This document shows positions 57,734 to 64,000 of a stretch of DNA of 64,000 nt, piece by piece. The notes below the pieces were generated by a model. It was not told where the DNA came from. It was given only the letters and a program-made list of their open reading frames with translations, and did no database searches. Every line of letters starts with the position of its first letter. Positions within the stretch are counted from its first letter, which is position 1. This stretch comes from Rhodanobacteraceae bacterium ZG21-1 (GTDB lineage: Bacteria; Pseudomonadota; Gammaproteobacteria; Xanthomonadales; Rhodanobacteraceae). The stretch lies in assembly GCA_021390615.1 (NCBI GenBank), contig JAJEJU010000024.1, forward strand, positions 1,674,001 through 1,738,000. Reading direction: 5' to 3'. The translations under genes were made by a program, and so were the position numbers.

Positions 57734-60700
57734 ATGCCGAGTTTCTTTATCGACCGCCCCATCTTCGCGTGGGTGCTGGCCATCCTGATCTCCCTGGTCG
57801 GCATCATTTCGGTGCTGAACATGGGTATCGCGTCCTATCCCGACATCGCACCGCCGCAGGTGACGGTGACGTCCACCTATCCCGGCGCCAGCGCCGCGAC
57901 CATGGAGTCCACCGTCACCCAGGTGATCGAGCAGCAGCTCACCGGCATCGACAATCTGCTGTACTTCAGCTCCACCTCGAACTCCAACGGCACCAGCACC
58001 ATCACCCTGAGCTTCGCCACCGGCACCAACCCGGACATCGCCCAGGTGCAAGTGCAGAACAAGGTGACCCTGGCGCAGCCGCAGCTGCCTGCCGAAGTGA
58101 CCCAGCAGGGCGTGGTGGTGGCCAAGGCCAGCCCCGACATCCTGATGTTCGTCAGCCTGGTCTCCAATAATCCGGAGATCGACGCGCACCGCCTCGGCGA
58201 CATCATGGCCGCCGACGTCGCGCCGCAGATCGGCCGCGTCACCGGCGTCGGCAGCACCTTCCAGCTAGGCTCGGAATACGCCGTGCGCGTGTGGCTGAAC
58301 CCGGACAAGATGCAGGGCTACGGCCTCTCGGCCACCCAGATCGAGAGCGCGATCAGCACGCAGAACGTGCAGTTCGCCGCCGGCGCGCTCGGCGCCGATC
58401 CGGCCGGCGCAGGCCAGACCTTCACCGCTACGGTGTCGGGCGAGAGCCTGTTCTCCTCGCTGGAGCAGTTCCGCGGCATCATCCTGCGCGCCAATGCCGA
58501 CGGTACCGTGGTCCGGCTGGGCGACGTGGCGCGCCTCGACTTCGGTCCGCAGACCTTCGGCTCCGGCTCCACCTGGAATGGCCAGGAAGCGGGCGGCCTC
58601 GGCATCAACCTGCTGCCGGGCGCGAACGCCCTGCAGGTGGCCGATGCCGTCAAGGCCAAGATGGACGAGCTGTCGAAGAACTTCCCGCAGGGCGTCAAGT
58701 GGTTCTCGCCGTACGACACCACGCCGTTCATCACCGCATCGATGAAGGACGTGGCGCACACCCTGGTGGAAGCGATCATCCTGGTGTTCGTGGTGATGCT
58801 GATCTTCCTGCAGAACCTGCGCGCCACCATCATCCCCACCCTGGTGATTCCGGTGGCCCTGCTGGGCACCTTCATCGGCCTGCTCGGCCTGGGCTTCTCG
58901 CTCAACCAGCTGACCTTGTTCGGCATGGTGCTGGCGATCGGTATCGTGGTGGACGACGCGATCGTGGTGATCGAGAACGTCGAACGCATCATGACCGAGG
59001 AAAACCTCGATCCCAAGGAAGCCACCCGCAAGGCGATGGGCCAGATCACCGGCGCGATCGTGGCGATCACGGTGGTGCTGGCGGCGGTGTTCGTGCCTTC
59101 GGCACTGCAGCCCGGCGCCACCGGCGTGATCTACAAGCAGTTCGCGCTGACCATCGCGGTGTCGATGGCCTTCTCGGCCTTCCTGGCGATGTCGTTCACG
59201 CCGGCACTGTGCGCGACCCTGCTCAAGCCGACCCACCACGAGAAGAAGAACCCGGTCTATCGCGGCTTCAACAAGGTGTTCGACCGCGTCACCACCATGT
59301 ACCACGGCCATATCGGCAGCGCCGTGCGGCATATGCCGAGCTGGATGGTGGTGTTCGTGCTGGTGGCCGTGCTGGCGGGCTTCCTCTATACCCGCCTGCC
59401 CAGCAGCTTCGTGCCTAACGAAGACCAGGGCTTCGCCCTGGCCGTGGTCAACCTGCCGCCGGGCGCGACCATCGAACGCACCAAGCAGGTGATGACCGAG
59501 ATCCGCGATCGGCTCAACAACAGTCCGCTGAAGAACGACATCGCCGGCATCTTCCAGGTCGACGGCTTCAGCTTCGTGGGCTCAAGTGAAAACGCCGGCA
59601 TGGTCTTCATCAAGCTGACCGACTGGGACAGCCGTCCGATGACTGCCGACCAGTTCATCCAGCAGGCCAACGGCGTGCTGCACATGGGCAAGCCGATCGA
59701 CGCGCAGATCTTCGTGGTGAACCTGCCGACGATCCGCGGCCTCAGCCAGTTCGGCGGTATCGACATGTACCTGCAGGCACGTGCCGGACAGTCGCGCGGC
59801 GAGCTGGCCCAGGCCGTCGGCGCCCTGCTGGGCAACGCCCAGAAGAGCCCGACCCTGACCGGTATCCGACCCAACTCGCTGCCTGACGCGCCGCAGCTGC
59901 AACTGGCGGTCGACCGCGTGCAGGCGCAGTCGATGGGCCTGTCGGTCACCGACGTCTACCAGGCCGTCTCGCTGCTGCTGGCGCCGGTCTACGTGGACAA
60001 CTTCATCTACGGCGGCCGCGTGAAGCGCGTGTACGTGCAGGCTGACGCGCCCTACCGCATGGGCCCCGAAGCGCTGCAGCACATGTATACGCCCAGCGGC
60101 ATCAGCAGCGCCGCCACCGGTACGGCCACCAGCAGCTCGAGCAATACCGGCGGCTATCTCGCCTCGGTGAACCCCTCGGCCAGCAACAGCGCCATCAGTC
60201 CGTACAACATGGTGCCGCTGTCCAGCGTGGTGAAGGCGAACTGGACGGTCAACGCGCTGTCGCTGCCGCGCTACAACGGCTATGCGGCGATGGAAATCGT
60301 CGGCGACGCGGCCCAGGGCTACGCCACCGGCCAGGCCATGGAAGTGCTGCAGAACATCGTCGACAAGGACTTGCCGAAGGGCTTCGGCTCCGACTGGACC
60401 GGCCTCTCCTACCAGGAAGTTCTGGCGGGCAACTCGGCCACCCTGCTGATGCTGCTCTCGATCGTGATCGTGTTCCTATGCCTCGCGGCGCTCTACGAGA
60501 GCTGGTCGATCCCGGTCGCGGTGCTGCTGGTGGTGCCGCTGGGCCTGCTTGGCATGGCGATCGCCTGCATGCTGCGCGGCATGCCCAACGATCTGTACTT
60601 CAAGATCGGCATGGTGACGGTGATCGGCCTGGCCGCGAAGAACGCGATCCTGATCGTGGAATTCGCGGTGGAGCAGCAGCTGCAGGGCAAGACCTTGTTC

Positions 60701-61066
60701 GATGCGGTGCTCACTGCCGCTCGCCTGCGTCTGCGCCCGATCCTGATGACCTCGCTGGCCTTCATCCTCGGCGTGTTCCCGCTGGCCATCTCGACCGGCG
60801 CGGGCGCGAACTCGCGGCACTCGATCGGCACCGGCGTGATCGGCGGCATGATCTTCGCCACCTTCCTCGGCCTGCTGCTGATTCCGGTGTTCTACGTGTT
60901 CGTGCGCCGCCTGCTCGGCGACAAGCTGGACGAGGTGTCGCACAAGATGCCGCATCACGGCGACGACCACGGTGGTCAGGGCGGCGGTTCCGGGCATGGC
61001 CCGGCCGCTCCGGCGGGCGGTGGCGGCATGCAGTCGTTCGACTCGGATCCGCGCCGCGGCGTGTGA
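57734..61066 (+). CDS. RND multidrug efflux permease, HAE1 (AcrB/MexB) family
   Basis: 1110-residue inner-membrane proton-drug antiporter. FFIDRPIFAWVLAILISL begins helix 1. Proton-relay Asp407 and Asp408 (GIVVDDAIVVIENVER) match AcrB numbering exactly, and Lys969 (GLAAKNAILIVEFA) corresponds to AcrB Lys940. The ~29-residue offset arises mainly from a Ser/Thr/Gly/Ala-rich insertion at about 784-820 (TPSGISSAATGTATSSSSNT and on) in the docking/porter region. The last ~45 residues are His/Gly/Pro-rich. AAGGAG precedes the ATG. A terminator follows directly; no OprM/TolC gene is attached. Confidence 0.96.
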   Translation: MPSFFIDRPIFAWVLAILISLVGIISVLNMGIASYPDIAPPQVTVTSTYPGASAATMESTVTQVIEQQLTGIDNLLYFSSTSNSNGTSTITLSFATGTNPDIAQVQVQNKVTLAQPQLPAEVTQQGVVVAKASPDILMFVSLVSNNPEIDAHRLGDIMAADVAPQIGRVTGVGSTFQLGSEYAVRVWLNPDKMQGYGLSATQIESAISTQNVQFAAGALGADPAGAGQTFTATVSGESLFSSLEQFRGIILRANADGTVVRLGDVARLDFGPQTFGSGSTWNGQEAGGLGINLLPGANALQVADAVKAKMDELSKNFPQGVKWFSPYDTTPFITASMKDVAHTLVEAIILVFVVMLIFLQNLRATIIPTLVIPVALLGTFIGLLGLGFSLNQLTLFGMVLAIGIVVDDAIVVIENVERIMTEENLDPKEATRKAMGQITGAIVAITVVLAAVFVPSALQPGATGVIYKQFALTIAVSMAFSAFLAMSFTPALCATLLKPTHHEKKNPVYRGFNKVFDRVTTMYHGHIGSAVRHMPSWMVVFVLVAVLAGFLYTRLPSSFVPNEDQGFALAVVNLPPGATIERTKQVMTEIRDRLNNSPLKNDIAGIFQVDGFSFVGSSENAGMVFIKLTDWDSRPMTADQFIQQANGVLHMGKPIDAQIFVVNLPTIRGLSQFGGIDMYLQARAGQSRGELAQAVGALLGNAQKSPTLTGIRPNSLPDAPQLQLAVDRVQAQSMGLSVTDVYQAVSLLLAPVYVDNFIYGGRVKRVYVQADAPYRMGPEALQHMYTPSGISSAATGTATSSSSNTGGYLASVNPSASNSAISPYNMVPLSSVVKANWTVNALSLPRYNGYAAMEIVGDAAQGYATGQAMEVLQNIVDKDLPKGFGSDWTGLSYQEVLAGNSATLLMLLSIVIVFLCLAALYESWSIPVAVLLVVPLGLLGMAIACMLRGMPNDLYFKIGMVTVIGLAAKNAILIVEFAVEQQLQGKTLFDAVLTAARLRLRPILMTSLAFILGVFPLAISTGAGANSRHSIGTGVIGGMIFATFLGLLLIPVFYVFVRRLLGDKLDEVSHKMPHHGDDHGGQGGGSGHGPAAPAGGGGMQSFDSDPRRGV

Positions 61067-61091
61067 CCTGAGCCGGACGGAAGTTCGACGA

Positions 61092-61125
61092 AAAGAAAAC
61101 CCCGGCCTGAGCCGGGGTTTTCTTT
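61092..61125 (+). terminator. Rho-independent terminator after the RND operon
   Basis: AACCCCGGC (61098-61106), loop CTGA, GCCGGGGTT (61111-61119), flanked by A-rich and TTCTTTT sequence. Confidence 0.9.
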
Positions 61126-61453
61126 TGCTGACGCAGAGGGTCGCGGCGCGCTCGTTCGAACAGCAGGCCTCAGCATGTCGAGGCGCAACGACCTGCATGG
61201 AGTAGCGCTACAGCGGGCTTTCCTGGTGACGCCCGTCTATACACCTGCTTCCAGCGGCAGATACTCATTGCCGTGCCGGCCGGACGATGCGCTTCTCTAT
61301 ACCAGCCCAACCCACCAGCCGCGCTCGCGACACTGCCTGCACGGGGGCATGGCTTCCAATCGAGTCCACGGCACTCGTCCGGAACACCGGCTCGCGCATG
61401 GGCTCTCCGACGGCACGCCCTGAACGCAGGGGCGCCGTCAGGCAAGCAACGCT
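61126..61453. other. Intergenic region with no recognisable gene
   Basis: 328 bases between the RND terminator and the end of the convergent acyl-CoA dehydrogenase gene. Short plus-strand frames lack ribosome binding sites and family similarity. Confidence 0.5.
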
Positions 61454-62614
61454 TCAGCGCAGACCGGTCTCGGCGCGGGCGATCACCATGCGCTGGATCT
61501 CGCTGGTGCCCTCGTAGATTTCGGTGATCTTGGCGTCGCGGAAGTAGCGCTCCAGCGGCATTTCCTTGGAGTAGCCCATGCCACCGTGGATCTGCACGGC
61601 CTGGTGAGCGATCCACATGGCCGCTTCCGAGGCGACCAGCTTGGCCACCGAAGCCTCGGTGCCGAAACGGCCGCCGTTCTTCTCCGCCTGCCCCTTGGTC
61701 CAGGCGGCGCGCAAGGTGAGCAGCAGTGCGGCGTCGAGCTTGCACTTCATGTCGGCGATCTTGGCCTGGGTCATCTGGAAGGTGCCGATCGGGTGGCCGA
61801 AGGCCTTGCGATCGCGCGACCACTGCAGGGTCGCCTCGTAGGCCGCACGGGCGATGCCCACGGCCTGCGAGGCGATGCCGATGCGGCCGGCGTCGAGCAC
61901 GCCCATGGCGATCGAGAAGCCCTTGCCCTCTTCGCCCAGCAGATCGTCCTTGGCGCAGACGTAGTCGCTGAATTCGATCTCGCAGGTGGCCGAGGCGCGG
62001 ATGCCCAGCTTCGGCTCGGTCTTGCCAGCGTGGAAGCCCGGCTTCTGGGTGTCGATGATGAAGGCCGACACACCCTTGGCGCCGATGCCCGGCGTGGTGA
62101 TGGCGAACAGCACGATGTAGCGCGCCACCGGGCCGGAGGTGATCCAGCTCTTCTTGCCGTTGATTACCCAGTCGCCGTCCGCGTTCTTGGAGGCGCGGGT
62201 GTGCATCGCCGAGGCATCCGAACCGGACTGCGGCTCGGTCAGCGCGTAGGCGCCGATCGCCTCGCCCTGTGCGATCGCGCGCACGTACTTCTGCTTCTGC
62301 GGCTCGGTGCCGTGCTTGAGGATGCCGTTGCAGAACAGCGAATTGTTCACCGACATCACCGTCGAGGTGGCGGCATCGGCCGCCGCGATCTCGACCATCG
62401 CCAGCACGTAGCCGACCGGGTCCAGGCCGGCGCCGCCGTATTCGTGCGGCACCTCGATGCCCATCAGGCCGAGCTGGCCCATCTCGCGGATGTTGTCCAG
62501 CGGAAACTCGCCCTTGGCGTCCAGCTCGGCGGCCACCGGCGCAATGCGCTTCTGCGCAAAGTCGCGGGCGATCGACTGGATCGACAACTGCTCTTCGGTA
62601 AAGCTGAAATCCAT
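61454..62614 (-). CDS. Acyl-CoA dehydrogenase (short/branched-chain type)
   Basis: 386 residues. FAD enzyme catalysing alpha,beta-dehydrogenation of acyl-CoA in fatty or amino acid breakdown. AYALTEPQSGSDASAM and WITSGPVARYIVLFAI carry the FAD/substrate signatures; the catalytic base is Glu368 in IYEGTSEIQRMVIA, the position used by short-chain and most bacterial ACADs. IHGGMGYSKEMPLERYFRD is also typical. Start ATG 62614 has GGAG upstream. No electron-transfer flavoprotein or other beta-oxidation gene is adjacent, so chain-length preference is unknown. Confidence 0.95.
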   Translation of the reverse strand: MDFSFTEEQLSIQSIARDFAQKRIAPVAAELDAKGEFPLDNIREMGQLGLMGIEVPHEYGGAGLDPVGYVLAMVEIAAADAATSTVMSVNNSLFCNGILKHGTEPQKQKYVRAIAQGEAIGAYALTEPQSGSDASAMHTRASKNADGDWVINGKKSWITSGPVARYIVLFAITTPGIGAKGVSAFIIDTQKPGFHAGKTEPKLGIRASATCEIEFSDYVCAKDDLLGEEGKGFSIAMGVLDAGRIGIASQAVGIARAAYEATLQWSRDRKAFGHPIGTFQMTQAKIADMKCKLDAALLLTLRAAWTKGQAEKNGGRFGTEASVAKLVASEAAMWIAHQAVQIHGGMGYSKEMPLERYFRDAKITEIYEGTSEIQRMVIARAETGLR

Positions 62615-62794
62615 GGGGAACTCCCGGATGCAGGGTTAGCCGCCTATTGTAGCGGGCCGGCCGCCCACGCTTTGTGCGCACGCAGCACGACCTCTTCGTG
62701 CGCCAGTCCTTGCCCGGCCTGCCGACCACGGACGCGATTCGGCGGATTGCCGCTTGACGCGCCGCGGCGTCCCGCCTAGCCTTGTAAATCTCTC

Positions 62795-62804
62795 TATCGC
62801 GATA
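62795..62804. promoter_or_regulatory. Palindrome TATCGCGATA before the ArsR/methyltransferase gene
   Basis: Perfect 10-bp palindrome ending 11 bases before the ATG, just ahead of the AAGGA ribosome binding site. ArsR-type repressors commonly bind such palindromes over their own promoters, so it is a candidate autoregulatory operator. Inference only. Confidence 0.4.
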
Positions 62805-62815
62805 TAAGGATACCG

Positions 62816-63742
62816 ATGGATCTGGCGACCGCCTCCGGCATGCTGCGCCTGCTCGCCGACCCGACCCGGGTGCGGCTGCTGGCGCTGCTCGAGCGCGAGG
62901 AGCTGACCGTGGCCGAGCTGGCCGCCGTGCTCCATCTGGCGCAACCGCGCGTCTCCACCCATCTGGCCAAGCTCAAGGAAGCCGGGCTGGTGCGCGACCG
63001 CCGCGCCGGCGTGTCCGCCTATTATCGAGCCAACAACGAAGGCGAGGAGCAGCAGTACGCGCTGCTGCGCTCCCTGCGCGAGAGCATCGACGACGCCTTG
63101 CTGCGCGAAGACGCCGGACGCCTGCCCGCCGTGCTCGCCCAGCGCGCCAGCGAGGAAGGCTGGGCCGATACCGTGGCTGGCGACATGGAACGCCATTATT
63201 CGCCCGGCCGCACCTGGGAAACCCTGGCGCGTTCGCTGCTGCAGCTGCTGGAAACCGGCGACGTGCTGGACGTCGCCTCCGGCGACGGCATCACCGCCGA
63301 GCTGCTGGCGCCGCACGCGCATTCGATCGTCTGCGTGGACAGCAGCGAACGCGTGGTGGAAGCCGCCCGCCGCCGCCTCGACAGCTTCGCCCACGTCGAG
63401 GTGCGCCACGGCAACATGGAAGCCCTCGAGCTCGGCGAGCGCCGCTTCGACCTAGTGCTGCTGCTGCACGCACTGACTTATGCCGAACACCCTGCGCGCG
63501 CCGTGGCGGAAGCCGCCCGCCATCTGCGTAGCGGTGGCCGCCTGTTGGCGATCACCCTGGGCAAGCACGACCACGGCGCTGCAGTGGCGCCGTTCGACCA
63601 CCGCAATCTCGGCTTCACCCCGCTGGAGCTGGAAGGCTTCGCGCGCAAGGCCGGGCTGGAAGTCAGCAGCAGCACGCGGCTGAGCCGCGAGCGCAAGGCG
63701 CCGCACTTCGAAGTGATCAGCCTGCTTGCCCGCAAGCCCTAA
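62816..63742 (+). CDS. ArsR-family regulator fused to a SAM-dependent methyltransferase domain
   Basis: 308 residues. An N-terminal winged helix of ArsR type (about 8-75: LADPTRVRLLALLE, AELAAVLHLAQPRVSTHLAKL) lacks the metal-binding Cys motif of true arsenic/metal sensors. A class I methyltransferase domain follows (from ~135) with SAM motif I VLDVASGDG (150-158), an acidic strand-2 end (VCVDSS) and motif FDLVLLLHAL. It is 18 bp before metH. SAM- or SAH-responsive ArsR regulators control methionine genes in several Proteobacteria, so I infer it senses SAM or SAH and regulates metH. Whether the domain still methylates anything is unknown. Confidence 0.88.
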   Translation: MDLATASGMLRLLADPTRVRLLALLEREELTVAELAAVLHLAQPRVSTHLAKLKEAGLVRDRRAGVSAYYRANNEGEEQQYALLRSLRESIDDALLREDAGRLPAVLAQRASEEGWADTVAGDMERHYSPGRTWETLARSLLQLLETGDVLDVASGDGITAELLAPHAHSIVCVDSSERVVEAARRRLDSFAHVEVRHGNMEALELGERRFDLVLLLHALTYAEHPARAVAEAARHLRSGGRLLAITLGKHDHGAAVAPFDHRNLGFTPLELEGFARKAGLEVSSSTRLSRERKAPHFEVISLLARKP

Positions 63743-63760
63743 TCGCACGAGCGGATCGAT

Positions 63761-64000
63761 ATGAATACCCTGCCCTGGCTGCATCCCGAACGCGTCGCCT
63801 TGCTGGAAAAGGCGCTGGACCAACGCATCCTGATCCTCGACGGCGGCATGGGCACCATGCTGCAGACGCATAGCCTCGGCGAGACCGACTTTCGCGGCCA
63901 ACGCTTCGTCGACGGGCACGACCAGCACCATCACGGCCACAACCACGATCATCCCGGCGGCTGCGACCTCAAAGGCAACAACGACCTGCTGACGCTGACC
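63761..64000 (+). CDS. metH: Cobalamin-dependent methionine synthase, 5' part
   Basis: The first 80 codons are in the window; the gene continues beyond it. [20 protein letters not shown] and FRGQRFVDG are the opening of the homocysteine-binding domain, followed by [13 protein letters not shown]. Relative to E. coli MetH ([19 protein letters not shown]) there is an insertion of about 14 residues at 52-67 with seven His ([16 protein letters not shown]). MetH methylates homocysteine from methyltetrahydrofolate via methylcobalamin. It is probably co-transcribed with the ArsR/methyltransferase gene 18 bp upstream. Confidence 0.93.
   Translation, partial: MNTLPWLHPERVALLEKALDQRILILDGGMGTMLQTHSLGETDFRGQRFVDGHDQHHHGHNHDHPGGCDLKGNNDLLTLT

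Overview
The window is a contiguous stretch of high-GC, gene-dense bacterial chromosome. Gene content fits a gammaproteobacterium of the Lysobacterales (Xanthomonadales), most likely Rhodanobacteraceae (Dyella, Frateuria or Rhodanobacter type). Pointers are the tpiA-secG-tRNA-Leu(GAG) order, the long-tailed RNase E opposite rluC, an NAD-glutamate dehydrogenase of about 180 kDa, and an ArsR/SAM-methyltransferase gene directly before metH. The genus is an inference; no rRNA gene is present.

Layout. 1-9175: an AraC-family regulator cut by the window edge, a PEBP protein, N-carbamoylputrescine amidase, a TraB-like membrane protein, diheme cytochrome c4, then nfuA, a pterin dehydratase, a degenerate CPBP-like membrane protein and rluC. 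9176-14257: the rluC/rne divergent region, rne, a GacA/UvrY-like response regulator, an orphan receiver protein and tRNA-Leu(UAA). 14258-21762: an accessory region of poorly conserved small genes, two diverged copies of an IS-like non-coding repeat, and a small element carrying a KAP-like P-loop NTPase. That element is bounded by a 16-bp direct repeat of the 3' end of tRNA-Leu(GAG). 21763-31679: housekeeping block (tRNA-Leu, secG, tpiA, SDR, VIT-like transporter, 2OG oxygenase, glmM, folP, a YiiX-like hydrolase, orn, sbcB, a DUF2461 gene).

32268-39565: a transport-rich stretch with a TonB-dependent receptor, an MHS-family symporter, a DUF1302 outer-membrane protein and aquaporin Z. 39814-49671: a ligA-epmA-VOC operon, a DHA2 drug exporter, a CPA2 antiporter and an operon nadK, 5'-nucleotidase, photolyase. 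50009-55915: a secreted GH25 muramidase converging on the large NAD-glutamate dehydrogenase. 56501-61066: an RND efflux adaptor/permease pair without its outer-membrane channel. 61454-64000: acyl-CoA dehydrogenase, the ArsR/methyltransferase gene and the start of metH, which carries a histidine-rich insertion.

Most of the window is ordinary core genome. The part most likely to hold something undescribed is 18716-21777: a roughly 3-kb unit inserted at tRNA-Leu(GAG), with duplicated att-like ends, no visible integrase, and one intact large gene for a KAP-like NTPase. It is a reasonable candidate for a mobile phage-exclusion or satellite cargo. That function is inferred from context and fold only.
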